Source: Pirellulales bacterium (GTDB lineage Bacteria; Planctomycetota; Planctomycetia; Pirellulales; JAEUIK01). Taken from it: a stretch of 50,990 nt of DNA. Positions 31,720 through 41,168 of the stretch are shown here, piece after piece. Under the pieces are notes generated by a model. The model was not told the DNA's origin and searched no databases. It was given only the letters and a program-made list of their open reading frames with translations. Numbering within the stretch: the first letter of the stretch is position 1; every line of letters begins with the position of its first letter. Location of the stretch: NCBI GenBank assembly GCA_019745975.1, contig JAIESQ010000012.1, positions 1 through 50,990 of the forward strand, given 5' to 3'. Made by a program: the position numbers and the translations under genes.

Positions 31720-34650
31720 CTATTCAGCAGCCACCGGTCGCATCTCAATCTCCACCTCGCGCGTCGCACCTTCGGGCAGCGCGAGCTTGATCGACCCGGT
31801 GTACTTCTTCCCCTCCGGTCCCTCGGCGGTCACATCGATCGAGGTCTCTTCGTCGGGCAGCATGCATTCGCTGCGGTATCGCCCGTCAGGTTGGCGCGTC
31901 ATCATTGGTCCCACTGTATCCCCCACGAACGGAGTGCCGTTGACCCACTCGCCCCTGACACCCGGTGACGTCCCGCGCCCCGCCGCGTAGTTGCCGCCAA
32001 TCTTCACGTTCGTGAGCTTCGCGCCGTCGGTCGAGCGCAGCGTTGCCAACACGACCGGCGCGACGTAGCGATGAATCACCAGATCGGTGACGTCCGCGGT
32101 CACGTCACCCAACTGCACGTAGTGCGTGTTGTTTAACTCTCCGTCGATCCCGCGACTCCAACGTACCGAGCTGTGCTCGTTGGCGATCAGTTGCACCTTG
32201 GTATTGGTAAGTCCGCGCGGCGCGCGAAACACGACACGGCCACTGGCATCGGCGCGCGCCATGCTGAACCAACTTTTTTGTGTGCGCGCCGGGTTGGCCG
32301 CGTTTTTATCCGGCGCGGTGTGTCCCAAGAGTATCAGTTCCCAGCCGCTACGCGGTTTCCCCTGGCCATCAACGTACTGCACCACGATCTCGACGGACTG
32401 CACGCCGCGGAGTTCAACTTCAACCGGCTTGTCCTGGCCCGTCAATTCGACATCCATCGGCAATACGACCGCCTTGAGTGGATAGGTGACGCGATCGAGC
32501 GAGTGAATATAGTGAGCTGTCTCGACGACCGACACCTTGTACTTGCCGGGCGGTAGCGGCGCCAGCTCGAAGCGTCCCTCGGCGTCGGTCAGCGCGCTAC
32601 GCACCAATGATAAATATACGCCCGAGAGTAACCCGCTTTCGGAGGCATTGAGTGCCGAGAAATCCGCCTGCTCATCGGCCTGCACCCATTGCTCGGCGAG
32701 GGGTTGCCCTGCGGCGTCGAGCAATCGCCCGCGGAGCTTCTGGCCGGCTGCCAGCGTGTGCGTGCCCAAATCGCCGCGCCGACCGTCGGCGACCACCCAA
32801 CGCCCCGCCGCGGCATCGGCTGGATAGAACCGCAGGAAGAAGCCTCCTTTCTGACGCACGGTGAGCTTGAAGCGTCCTTGGGTGTCAGTCCGCGTTTTCA
32901 ACCAGGTGCCATAGTCCTCAGGAAACGAACCTTCGCGGACGTAGCCATCGATCGGTACATTGGGTGCCGGTCGTCCGCCGGTATACACCAATTGACCCCA
33001 GATCTCGGCCCCCTTTTTCAACTTCAATCGGGTAAAGAATGGGGGCTCGCCGAGATCGCGATTCTTGAGGATCATCGCCAGCGAGTAGCCGCTTTCAACT
33101 CGCGGCGCGTATCCCTCCTTGGTAACGCCGGCACAAGTCATATACAGCCGCGAATCTCGCGCGTGATCGGGCGCCACGTTAAAGTGATACCGGCCGCGGG
33201 CGTCGGTCTTGTGCTGCGACTGGGCCACGACCCGATCGCTCGCCTTGGGTGAATCGGTCGGCAACTCCTGGCGAATGCTGACGATCGCGCCGGGGATCGG
33301 CTCCTTGGTATCTTCGTCGATCACCTCGCCAACAAAGGTCAGCGAGCCATCGGTGTTGTGGCGGATCGTGCCGATCGGCAGCTGGGCGGTCTCGGGGTCC
33401 GCTTCTTCGGGATCCGTCGCAGCCGAGTTGATGGTGGCCGCTGCGGCGTTGATAGCTCCGGTGTTGTCGTCGCCGTTGATCGTGATCGCACCGCTGGCGG
33501 TGATTTGCGGCGAGTCCTCGTCGGCCAAGCGCACCGCGCCCAGTGCCGCCGCAATGGGGACGAGGATTGTCAGGCACGCGACGGTCCAGGCACGACCACA
33601 ACGCAAGTCGCTCGGCGACGCGCTCGCCAACAATCGACACACACGCCGCCGAACCGTGGACACCGAACCCAGCCAGGCCGCTGCCATCGCCGGAGGGGCA
33701 CCCAGCGCTTTCTGCGCCAACTGCACCAGAATCGCCGCGTAGTCTTCGCGCGAGGTGAAGCAACGGGCGGCTGCGGAATCAGCCAGCAAATCCTGATTGA
33801 GCCGCAAACGACGCCCCAACCACCAGATGGCCGGATGAGGCCAATAAAGCGATTGCGCCAGCGCTTGCAATTGGAGCCAGAACAAATCGGCGTGCGCGAT
33901 ATGCGCGCACTCGTGCGCAAGCGCCCCCCGCGCGGTATCGGCATCTAGCTCGTACCAACCGCGAGGCCAGAGAATCGTTGGACGCAGGACGCCGCAGGCG
34001 ATCGGTTGCGAGATTCGATCGCTCGCCATCAAGCCAACCAAGCGCATCTCGCCGCCGACAACCAACTTCAGCACTTGTTCGAGGGCCGGTGGCGCCGCGG
34101 TAGCACTGGCCCGCAGCCGAGTGACGAGAACCACGCCCGCCAACCACCGCACGACGCAGACCACGACGCCGATGCCGTAGACGAGTGCCAGCGCCACCCC
34201 GAGTATTTGCAAATCCAACGCGCCGCGGTCCGAGTTCGCCGGCGCCAAGGCGTCCAGTCGCGATTCCCAGGAATGTGAATCGACTGTCGCCGACGTTTCC
34301 TGCCTTTCAGCCAACTCAGGCAAGTCGCCATCGACAGGTGACAAGGAACTCGGCGCGGAGACGGCCGTGGCAGTCGTTAGCCCCCCTTCGTCGGCGCGCT
34401 GCTCGGGCGGTTCGCGGTGCTCCGACCATCCGACATTCCAAGCGATCGAGAGCCACGCCGAGCCGGGTAGCCATGCACACACCGGCGCCAGCAGCAGTGC
34501 GACCAGCGTGAGTTCGATTAAACGCGTTTGCCGTGCCGTATGGCGCAGCACCGCCACCGCGATCGTCGCCGCGGTGAGGCCCACGGCGGCCAGCCATCCC
34601 ATCCGCGCGGCCAGTTCGAGGAGAAGTTGCGACGACGACATGGCACTCAC
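31720..34650 (-). CDS. BlaR1/MecR1-type M56 peptidase with carboxypeptidase-regulatory-like domains
   Basis: A 976-residue membrane protein. Four N-terminal helices surround the zinc motif H246-E-C-A-H250 in ALAHECAHIAHADLFW. The downstream Glu typical of M56 peptidases appears as Asp in NQDLLADSAA. After the last helix (about 350-370) come several beta-sandwich segments of the carboxypeptidase regulatory type: VGEVIDEDTKEPIPGAIVSI, RGRLLDAAGQPLAEQWV and DAEGRFELAPLPPGKYKVSV. It is probably a sensor that cleaves the BlaI-type repressor encoded upstream, with an extracytoplasmic ligand-binding part. GTG 34650 overlaps the blaI stop by four bases; ATG 34641 is an alternative. Confidence 0.85.
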   Translation of the reverse strand: MSAMSSSQLLLELAARMGWLAAVGLTAATIAVAVLRHTARQTRLIELTLVALLLAPVCAWLPGSAWLSIAWNVGWSEHREPPEQRADEGGLTTATAVSAPSSLSPVDGDLPELAERQETSATVDSHSWESRLDALAPANSDRGALDLQILGVALALVYGIGVVVCVVRWLAGVVLVTRLRASATAAPPALEQVLKLVVGGEMRLVGLMASDRISQPIACGVLRPTILWPRGWYELDADTARGALAHECAHIAHADLFWLQLQALAQSLYWPHPAIWWLGRRLRLNQDLLADSAAARCFTSREDYAAILVQLAQKALGAPPAMAAAWLGSVSTVRRRVCRLLASASPSDLRCGRAWTVACLTILVPIAAALGAVRLADEDSPQITASGAITINGDDNTGAINAAAATINSAATDPEEADPETAQLPIGTIRHNTDGSLTFVGEVIDEDTKEPIPGAIVSIRQELPTDSPKASDRVVAQSQHKTDARGRYHFNVAPDHARDSRLYMTCAGVTKEGYAPRVESGYSLAMILKNRDLGEPPFFTRLKLKKGAEIWGQLVYTGGRPAPNVPIDGYVREGSFPEDYGTWLKTRTDTQGRFKLTVRQKGGFFLRFYPADAAAGRWVVADGRRGDLGTHTLAAGQKLRGRLLDAAGQPLAEQWVQADEQADFSALNASESGLLSGVYLSLVRSALTDAEGRFELAPLPPGKYKVSVVETAHYIHSLDRVTYPLKAVVLPMDVELTGQDKPVEVELRGVQSVEIVVQYVDGQGKPRSGWELILLGHTAPDKNAANPARTQKSWFSMARADASGRVVFRAPRGLTNTKVQLIANEHSSVRWSRGIDGELNNTHYVQLGDVTADVTDLVIHRYVAPVVLATLRSTDGAKLTNVKIGGNYAAGRGTSPGVRGEWVNGTPFVGDTVGPMMTRQPDGRYRSECMLPDEETSIDVTAEGPEGKKYTGSIKLALPEGATREVEIEMRPVAAE

Positions 34651-35048
34651 CTCTTTTTCTTGATGGGGGCTGCGTTAACCGAGGCTTGCTTCTTACGGCG
34701 CGCGTCGGCAATTAGCTTTTCGAGGTCGCGCAATTCGTCGGGCGACGTGTCACGCGTCTCGATGAGGCTGAGCACGACCTGGTCGAGCGCGCCATCGAAG
34801 GCGTTTTGCAGAAACTGCGCGGTCAGCTTGCGCCGCGAGAAGCGCGGCTTGTAAAGAAACGCGCGGCCGCGCTGGCGATGCGACACCAGCCCTTTGTCGT
34901 CCATGATCCGCAGCAGCGTCTGCACGGTATTGAAGGCCAGCTCGCCCGCGGGGCACATCGCTTCGTGGACCTGGCGGACCGAGGCCTCGCCCAGATCCCA
35001 AAGCACTTTGAGGATATCCAGTTCGCGTGGACTCGGCGTGGCTTCCAT
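34647..35048 (-). CDS. BlaI/MecI/CopY family transcriptional repressor
   Basis: A 133-residue winged-helix repressor from ATG 35048. The start PSPRELDILKVLWDLGEASV and FNTVQTLLRIMDDKGLVSHR hold the DNA-binding helices, followed by the dimerisation tail (FLQNAFDGALDQVVLSLIET). Such repressors are inactivated by the neighbouring M56 protease. The stop codon overlaps the M56 start (GTGA), so the two are coupled. The frame is open further upstream to 35162, but that stretch is unlike the family and contains the operator. The regulated target could be this operon itself; no beta-lactamase gene is present. Confidence 0.9.
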   Translation of the reverse strand: MEATPSPRELDILKVLWDLGEASVRQVHEAMCPAGELAFNTVQTLLRIMDDKGLVSHRQRGRAFLYKPRFSRRKLTAQFLQNAFDGALDQVVLSLIETRDTSPDELRDLEKLIADARRKKQASVNAAPIKKKR

Positions 35049-35105
35049 GGCGGCTTTCGCTTTCGCACGTTGCCGTCGTGATTCGCCACGACGCGCGATC
35101 GTTAA

Positions 35106-35186
35106 ACCTAAGTGTTTAGGTGACTCTAGCGGCAGCGTACCGAAAGCCCGCACGGCAAGCAAGCACTTTTACTTAAGTTTTTAGGT
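35106..35186 (-). promoter_or_regulatory. paired BlaI-type operators upstream of the repressor gene
   Basis: Two copies of one palindrome lie upstream of the repressor start. ACCTAA-GTGT-TTAGGT (35106-35121) is perfect. ACTTAA-GTTT-TTAGGT (35171-35186) has one changed base. Their centres are 65 bases apart, about six helix turns. They resemble the TTAxxT-rich operators found before planctomycete blaI/M56 pairs, and autoregulation is inferred. No clear -35/-10 pair could be placed. Confidence 0.55.
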
Positions 35187-35279
35187 CACTACGGCCCGCG
35201 GGCCCAATTGGGACACGGGCCACGCTGGAAGAGTTGCCGGCAAACGGATAGCGCACGGAATGCCGACACTGTGCGACCA

Positions 35280-35332
35280 AAAGCGAACGAGCCCGCGGCC
35301 AGTCGCTACGACCTGCCGCGGGCTCGCGCTTT
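35280..35332 (-). terminator. probable terminator of clpX
   Basis: A long hairpin has the arms AAAGCGAACGAGCCCGCGGC and GCCGCGGGCTCGCGCTTT, pairing over about 17 bases with a two-base bulge. Read on the minus strand it lies 76 bases after the clpX stop and is followed by CGCTTTTGG, a short T-run. It separates clpX from the repressor operon. Confidence 0.6.
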
Positions 35333-35407
35333 CCAACTCGCGTAACTCGACCCCCACCGGGTGGATAGCGCCGGCTCGAAAGCCGCCGCCCCACGTGGGC
35401 TTGAACG

Positions 35408-36694
35408 CTACGCGCTTTTGTTCTTCGGTTCGGCCAGCGGAAACAACCGCTCCAGCCGCTCGACGATGGTCTCCGTGATTACATATCGGCCGCCGCGGGC
35501 CTGTTCCGGCAGTTCGTACATGATGTCGAGCATCAAATCTTCGATGACTGCCCGCAAGCCCCGCGCACCCGTTTCCTTGGCATGTGCTTTGCGGGCGATC
35601 GACCGCATCGCGTCATCGGTAAAGTGCAGCTCGCTGTTTTCCAGCTCAAAGAGCTTCTGGTACTGGCGAATCAAGGCGTTGCGCGGCTCGCGCAGCACCC
35701 GTACCAGGTCGTCGCAGTCCAGGGGCGCCAACGGTGAGAGAATTGGCAACCGCCCGACGAGCTCGGGAATCATGCCGAACTCGAGGATGTCGTCGCTGGT
35801 GACTTGCGGCAACAGTGTGGCGAGATCCTTTTCGTCGGCAACGTTGCTGGCCGTCTGGCTGAAGCCGATCGTGCGGCGACCCAATCGCTTGGCAATGATC
35901 TTCTCGATGCCGACAAACGTGCCACCACAGATGAACAGGATGTTACTCGTGTCCATCTGGATGTACTGCTGTTCGGGGTGCTTGCGTCCCCCTTGCGGTG
36001 GTACATTGGCCATGGTCCCTTCGAGCATTTTCAAGAGCGCTTGCTGCACGCCTTCGCCCGACACGTCGCGCGTGATCGAGACGTTGTGGCTCGTCTTGCC
36101 GATCTTGTCGATCTCGTCGATGTAGAGCACGCCGCGTTGGGCCGCTTCGAGATCGAAGTCGGCCGCGTGCAGCAGCTTGAGCAGCAGGTTCTCGACGTCT
36201 TCGCCGACGTAGCCAGCCTCGGTCAGCGTGGTGGCGTCGCCGATCGCGAAGGGAACGTCGAGAATCTTCGCCAGCGTGCGGGCCAACAGCGTCTTGCCGC
36301 TGCCGGTCGGTCCGATCAGCAAGATGTTCGACTTGTCGATCTCGACATCCGAACTGTCACTGGCCAAAGTCAGTCGCTTGTAGTGCGTGTGCACCGCGAC
36401 CGCCAACACCTTCTTGGCGCGCTCCTGGCCGATGACGTAGTCGTCTAGCTGATTGACGATCTCGGCCGGAGTGGGAATTTTCGTGAAGAGCTGCCGGGTC
36501 GTCCCCCGCCGGCGGCGCTCCTGGTCGAGGATCGACTGACACAGCTCGATGCACTCGCCACAGATGTAAACGTCCCCTGGTCCTTCAACCAAGGGGCCGA
36601 CGTCGCGATAGCTCTTGCGACAGAACGAACAAAACGCATTCTTCTTGGTGGTTCCGCTACTGCGGCGTCCGCCGGTCCCGTCCGTTGCGGGCAT
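35408..36694 (-). CDS. clpX: ATP-dependent Clp protease ATP-binding subunit ClpX
   Basis: ClpX is the hexameric AAA+ unfoldase that feeds substrates to ClpP. From ATG 36694, with GGAG seven bases upstream, the protein has 428 residues. Features in order: zinc finger C22-x2-C25 and C45-x2-C48, Walker A GPTGSGKT (128-135), pore loop GYVGED, Walker [13 protein letters not shown] loop in GGRKHPEQQ, the ClpP-binding IGF in RRTIGFSQT, and a sensor-2 GARGLR. All functional parts are intact. The frame is open to 36823, but those residues are not family-like. clpP is not in the window; in many bacteria it is adjacent. Confidence 0.95.
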   Translation of the reverse strand: MPATDGTGGRRSSGTTKKNAFCSFCRKSYRDVGPLVEGPGDVYICGECIELCQSILDQERRRRGTTRQLFTKIPTPAEIVNQLDDYVIGQERAKKVLAVAVHTHYKRLTLASDSSDVEIDKSNILLIGPTGSGKTLLARTLAKILDVPFAIGDATTLTEAGYVGEDVENLLLKLLHAADFDLEAAQRGVLYIDEIDKIGKTSHNVSITRDVSGEGVQQALLKMLEGTMANVPPQGGRKHPEQQYIQMDTSNILFICGGTFVGIEKIIAKRLGRRTIGFSQTASNVADEKDLATLLPQVTSDDILEFGMIPELVGRLPILSPLAPLDCDDLVRVLREPRNALIRQYQKLFELENSELHFTDDAMRSIARKAHAKETGARGLRAVIEDLMLDIMYELPEQARGGRYVITETIVERLERLFPLAEPKNKSA

Positions 36695-36947
36695 GCCTGC
36701 TCCTTTCCGACACCCCCAAGCGATCCGTCCGCTGGCATTGGCGGAGTTTGGGGGGCGTAGGCTCCTGGGTGTCGCTCGCGTCGCCGTGATGGCACTGGGC
36801 ACATCACGGCAAGGGGCATCCATGACCGCAAATTCGTCGAGCTCGGGCGTCGACCGCTCAACACCGGCGGCCGATTTGGTGTTCCTCTTGTACGTACCAG
36901 ACCCGGTCCGCGGTTCTCCCAGAATCCGCGGCCGCGCTACAACCGCC

Positions 36948-37217
36948 TTAACCCTTGCGGTTGTTCTCGGTTAACTCATGCTGCATGCGTTCTGCCAGCA
37001 TGCTTTTTATTGTTCGGAATTCCTCGTCGCTTAGCTCACCCTGCGAATGCAAATCTCGGAAATTCGTCAGCAAGTCGCTTGCCGTCGGCGGGCCTTCTCG
37101 TGAACTCTTGCGCACGCGGCCGATGACGTACAGCCCCAGGGTCACTGCAATCGCGACGACCGCCACGGACAGAATCAGTTGCGCGCCGCTGCTGTCGAAC
37201 AACCGCTCGATATTCAT
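36948..37217 (-). CDS. small membrane protein with SHOCT-like C-terminus
   Basis: An 89-residue protein from ATG 37217. One membrane helix lies at about 10-31 ([20 protein letters not shown]). The polar tail, [24 protein letters not shown], resembles the SHOCT motif (LxxLxxxGxIxxEEFxxxKxxLL), often found at the end of small membrane proteins and thought to aid oligomerisation. Function unknown. It lies 253 bases from clpX on the same strand and divergent from the aldolase gene. Confidence 0.6.
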   Translation of the reverse strand: MNIERLFDSSGAQLILSVAVVAIAVTLGLYVIGRVRKSSREGPPTASDLLTNFRDLHSQGELSDEEFRTIKSMLAERMQHELTENNRKG

Positions 37218-37322
37218 GCGGTTTGCCCTGGCGACACGGCCGCCGTTGCTGCGATCCCCCCGGTCTGTTCCAGACAATGCATTATGTCGCTAGGGCTCGA
37301 TTTAGTCCACTATGGCAAAAGG

Positions 37323-37331
37323 TGTTATGAT
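37323..37331 (+). promoter_or_regulatory. extended -10 promoter close to the aldolase start
   Basis: TGTTATGAT fits an extended -10 box (TGnTATAAT) with the last base seven bases before ATG 37338. Transcription would then begin at or near the start codon, giving a leaderless message. No good -35 box is present. Confidence 0.35.
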
Positions 37332-37337
37332 CGATCC

Positions 37338-37976
37338 ATGACGCCGCCCAATTCGCTCGAACGGCTCCTCGACTCGCGGCTGGTGGCGATTCTCCGATCA
37401 GGCGACTCTGCCGTGTTGGTCGATGCCGCCGAAGCCCTGGCCGCCGGCGGGATCGACGCGATCGAGGTGACATTTACGGTTCCGCGACCTTTGCACGTGC
37501 TGGAAGCGGTCGCCGACCGCCTGGGCGACCGCACCTTGATTGGTGCTGGCACCGTGCTCGATACCGCTACGGCCCGCGCGGCGATGCTGGCCGGGGCCCG
37601 GTTTATTGTCGCCCCCGCGCTGAATCTCGACGTCATCCGACTTTGCCGACAACATGCCGTGCCAGTCGCGCCAGGCGCCTTTACTCCCACGGAAATCCTG
37701 ACCGCCTGGGAGGCGGGTGCCGACCTGGTCAAAGTGTTTCCGTGCGAAGTGGTCGGTCCGGCATACCTGCGAGCAATCCGTGCGCCGCTACCTCAGATCC
37801 GCTTGATGCCCACCGGCGGGGTCACATTGGATACGGCAACGGAGTTCTTGAAAGCAGGAGCGGCCGTACTGGGTGTCGGCAGTGCCTTGGCTTCGACCGA
37901 TCTCATGACGCGGCGTGACTGGGAAGCGCTCACTGGCCTCGCCCGGCGGTTCGCAGCGATCGTCCGGCAGCATTGA
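37338..37976 (+). CDS. eda: KDPG/KHG aldolase family protein
   Basis: A 212-residue class I aldolase of the Eda family, which splits 2-keto-3-deoxy-6-phosphogluconate into pyruvate and glyceraldehyde 3-phosphate. RLVAILRSGD starts the barrel. Then come E43 in AIEVTFTVP, the phosphate-contact GAGTVLD, the Schiff-base K132 in ADLVKVFPCE, and PTGGVTLDTATEFLKAGA with GVGSAL. ATG 37338 is preferred; an upstream frame to 37179 does not fit the family. It may serve Entner-Doudoroff or sugar-acid breakdown (dgoA-like), but no kinase or dehydratase gene is next to it. Confidence 0.85.
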   Translation: MTPPNSLERLLDSRLVAILRSGDSAVLVDAAEALAAGGIDAIEVTFTVPRPLHVLEAVADRLGDRTLIGAGTVLDTATARAAMLAGARFIVAPALNLDVIRLCRQHAVPVAPGAFTPTEILTAWEAGADLVKVFPCEVVGPAYLRAIRAPLPQIRLMPTGGVTLDTATEFLKAGAAVLGVGSALASTDLMTRRDWEALTGLARRFAAIVRQH

Positions 37977-38008
37977 ACCGTGCTTTAAACGCGATGTCGG
38001 CTTACGCG

Positions 38009-38833
38009 TTAGCGACGATGCGACAACGGCAGTGTAACTGCGGAGGTTCCCAGCATTCCCCGCACGTCCGACAGATCGCAACGCGTGTGCCCCAGTCCGT
38101 GCTGTTCCCATATGGTGATCGGTTGCATGCGTACCCATTTGCTGGCCGGGGTGCGAACCAGATGCACGGTGAGATCAGCGTTCGCAAAGGCCAGTTGGCT
38201 TTCCGCCGGAGACTCGGGCGCCCCCAGGGCATTGGTGTAGTCGGCCGCAGCGCAAACCGCCGCGGCATTCGATAGGGGCACACCGGGCAATAGATCCGCG
38301 TAGACACGCAGCCAGGCCAGCGTCGCTCCGCGGCCAAAAATCCCCAAAGCCGTCGGGGTGTGCATCTCGGTCGCGAGCCGAAAGAACGGCGCCGGCCGTC
38401 GTGGCGCCAACCGCTCGTCGAACGGCGCAAAACTCTCCGGTTGATCGGGTGGCGGCGCGAGCGTCGCTCCGGTTCCATCGAGTTGCGGCAGGTCGATCGG
38501 ATGGGACCGCGTCCTTTGCACGCGTGCGAATGCCACATCGCGCCCCGATTCACGCATTTGAACGTCGATCAAGTGAACACGGCGCCCAGATTTCAGGGGT
38601 GTCACCAGCACTTCGAGCGCGCGTTTCGGCACGGGCCGCACCAGGTCGAGCGACAACCGCGTGGTGATGAACTCCGGATCGTCGAGCGCCGCTTCGGCGA
38701 CCGAAACACAAAGCGCGGCGACCGGGCCACCATGCAACAGTTCGGGCGACCACGGACCGATGCAGGCTTCCTGCGGGGTCCAAATGTCACCTTCACGCTC
38801 GAAGAGGTGGGCAATTCGGTCCGGGACGTTCAT
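38009..38833 (-). CDS. acyl-CoA thioesterase-like (TesB/4HBT) protein
   Basis: A 274-residue double hot-dog protein from ATG 38833. The N-terminal hot-dog has PWSPELLHGGPVAALCVSVA and the strand RLSLDLVRPVPKRALEVLVT, followed by GRRVHLIDVQMRESGRDVAF ARVQ. The C-terminal one has RMQPITIWEQHGLGHTRCDL. This matches thioesterase-superfamily proteins (4HBT_3, TesB-like) found in many bacteria, which cleave acyl-CoA or act on related thioesters. The active-site Asp is not securely placed. It is convergent with the eda gene. Confidence 0.75.
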   Translation of the reverse strand: MNVPDRIAHLFEREGDIWTPQEACIGPWSPELLHGGPVAALCVSVAEAALDDPEFITTRLSLDLVRPVPKRALEVLVTPLKSGRRVHLIDVQMRESGRDVAFARVQRTRSHPIDLPQLDGTGATLAPPPDQPESFAPFDERLAPRRPAPFFRLATEMHTPTALGIFGRGATLAWLRVYADLLPGVPLSNAAAVCAAADYTNALGAPESPAESQLAFANADLTVHLVRTPASKWVRMQPITIWEQHGLGHTRCDLSDVRGMLGTSAVTLPLSHRR

Positions 38834-38923
38834 AGTTTCACTGTAGTGCGGTTTACTAGTTCCAGGGCCGCTCGATGGAGACGCCAAGCCAGGACGTCGT
38901 GTTGGGTCGATGAATGAGGGCTT

Positions 38924-40834
38924 TCATCGGTCAGCACTTCGGAGGGCTGCATCTGCCGTAGCATTCGTCCGATCCGCCAGACGCTTTCGATGACATGGTC
39001 GCGTCGGCCAGAAGATCGCCTCGCCTTCTGGACGGAGGATTTCTGTGCGAAGGCTAGCGAGTTGCTGCTGCCATGCCGTGGCTCGCGGATCATCGTTTGT
39101 TTGGACCAGCCGAAGCATGGAATCGACGCTCGCAAGGCAGGCCGACTCGCCGTCCACGACTTCCACGGCGCCTGCACCCTGGAGCCCGTAAAAGCAGAGG
39201 AAACTGTCAGTACATACCTGAATTCCCCCCAGATTCGAGAAGATATTCGGAAAACTAACAGCAACGCCACGGGCCCGTCCGCACTCGACGAGCCAAGTGA
39301 ATTGGCTGCGTAAGGCCATGGCGGCAGAGAGCGTGTTTTCCCAGCCACTTGGCTGACCTGGGTCTTCGCAGGCCTGCATCAGCGCGAGCTGTCGATTGGG
39401 ATCGTCGTCATTGCTGGCGGAATCATAGAAGTTGAGGTGAGGTCTGGCTGCCGGCACGCAGGTCGCAGTAAAGGCGGAAGCCGGCCAGACCAAGCGCATG
39501 CTGGTTGGCATGCGCACTGGCATGTCGGCCAGCGCGAGTGGGTGGCCCTCGCGCTGGGCCCTCTGGGCCAGGCGTTCGAGAATGTGGCGTTGGCGCTGAT
39601 AGACCGTTCGCCAAACCACCGTATCCTGGTCGTAGATGAGCACCGCCTGCTCGGCAACTGCGCGTTGATGGCGGAGGTGCAACGGAACTAGCACGACGAT
39701 CAGGCACCACACGATCGCCAATCCACGTGGCGCGCCTGCGAGAAGCCGTCCCAGCACGAGCGCCGCCAACAGACACCAAAATAAAGTCGGAAAATACAGA
39801 TAACGGCCCGAATTGACCGCAAATTGAAACTCCTGATTTACCCCACCCAGGTTGAACGACAGTACGTGGGCGGACGTCATTGCCAACATCGCCAAGAACA
39901 ATTTGCGATGCGCACCTTGGAGAACAACGGCGGCTAGCACCACCGCCACGGTCGCGATGCTGATTTCTCCTAGCAGCGAGTCCGTGTACGGCAGGGAATA
40001 GAGGAGTGTCCCCAGGCTAACCCCTAGTTCGGCACCCGTTCGCTGCCAGATTTCGACTACTTCGAATTGACGTTGTCGATCATGCTCACTCATCGCGGCC
40101 GATGCGCTCAGAATTGCCCAGGGAACAACGAGCAGGAACGGTGCTCCCAGGCTTATCAACAAGCGACGCCGCACGGGTGCGAATTGCTTTCCGCGAAACC
40201 AGACTGCGGAGTACGCGAGTAGAAACGGCACGAAGAGTAGATTGGGCGAATCGACCAACACCAAGGCCAAGGTCGCTAGCGCAATTGCCATGTAGTAGTG
40301 CCAGCGCCACCCATCGGCTGCATACGTCAACAAGATCGTCAATGTCAGCAGGATCACAAGCGACAACGAAACGTAACCCGTGAGGGGCCAAATGCCTGGG
40401 TTGTCCATGTTCCCCACGGCCGCTCCCGCCCAGAATGTCGCACCAGCCGCGGCCGCCACCGTCGGCACGGCCAACCGCCTGAGCAAGACGACCAGCAACA
40501 GCGCCGACAACACGTGCAGCGTCCAGTTAAAGATGTGCATTGCGTATTCGTTGCACCCCGCAACGACAATTGCCGCCGCATATGACAACTTCCACAATGG
40601 CATCAACCGCGGTCCCCACCGCTCGAACAGAAAGCTCGCCCAAGTGGTTTCGCCGGTCTGAACCAGGCCAATCGCGCGTTGAAAGTCGTAATCATCCAGC
40701 GCGAACCCACACGACCAATACGGTCGGTACGAATACCACGCCGCCAAGCCAAGCGCTAGGACTACGCCAACCCACAGTTCCCAACGAGCACGCCGACTGG
40801 AAGCAACTGATTGCGGCTGTCGCGGTCGAGCCAT
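38924..40834 (-). CDS. large GT-C-like membrane protein (A)
   Basis: A 636-residue protein with about ten membrane helices in the first 430 residues and a soluble C-terminal part. The first outer loop carries an acidic pair, D47-D48 in GFALDDYDFQRA, as in GT-C glycosyltransferases (GT39, GT83 and related) that use lipid-linked sugars. FNLGGVNQEFQFAVNSGRYLYFPTL is a further block; GRYLYxPTL recurs in protein C at 43007. The soluble tail has five Cys residues. The role is inferred as surface glycan or protein glycosylation, with substrate unknown. The start is ATG 40834. Confidence 0.7.
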   Translation of the reverse strand: MARPRQPQSVASSRRARWELWVGVVLALGLAAWYSYRPYWSCGFALDDYDFQRAIGLVQTGETTWASFLFERWGPRLMPLWKLSYAAAIVVAGCNEYAMHIFNWTLHVLSALLLVVLLRRLAVPTVAAAAGATFWAGAAVGNMDNPGIWPLTGYVSLSLVILLTLTILLTYAADGWRWHYYMAIALATLALVLVDSPNLLFVPFLLAYSAVWFRGKQFAPVRRRLLISLGAPFLLVVPWAILSASAAMSEHDRQRQFEVVEIWQRTGAELGVSLGTLLYSLPYTDSLLGEISIATVAVVLAAVVLQGAHRKLFLAMLAMTSAHVLSFNLGGVNQEFQFAVNSGRYLYFPTLFWCLLAALVLGRLLAGAPRGLAIVWCLIVVLVPLHLRHQRAVAEQAVLIYDQDTVVWRTVYQRQRHILERLAQRAQREGHPLALADMPVRMPTSMRLVWPASAFTATCVPAARPHLNFYDSASNDDDPNRQLALMQACEDPGQPSGWENTLSAAMALRSQFTWLVECGRARGVAVSFPNIFSNLGGIQVCTDSFLCFYGLQGAGAVEVVDGESACLASVDSMLRLVQTNDDPRATAWQQQLASLRTEILRPEGEAIFWPTRPCHRKRLADRTNATADAALRSADR

Positions 40835-41168
40835 GGCGACGCAATCCTTGACGCGCTAGTGAGCGCGTGCCTTTGACTAATCACCGGGTTCCGCGCGAAC
40901 GCCGTCGGCGCAAGCAGGCACCAGACAAACCATGGGAGTTTTGTTCGGCCGGCACGCAACAATGACCGTGCCAGGATTCCCAGCGCGACGCTGACGAACG
41001 GACCCAATCCTGATGGGCACGAGTGGGCTTGTCAAATCTCGCGCGAACGAGGTTATTCTGGACAATCACTTTGCGTGGGTGTGACAGGTAGGATCGCGAG
41101 CTGCAGTGGGCCAAGCTGCTGGTGTCGCGCGGGCCATTTTCAATGACGAGGCGGCACCCGCAGTATCG
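40835..41168. other. 334-base divergent gap between membrane-protein genes
   Basis: This stretch lies between the start of gene A (minus) and gene B (plus) and should hold both promoters. AT-richer pieces appear around 41035-41080 (TTGTCAAATCTCG, TTATTCTGGACAATC), but no confident -35/-10 pair could be set. GTG 41106 opens a longer frame for gene B. Confidence 0.4.
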
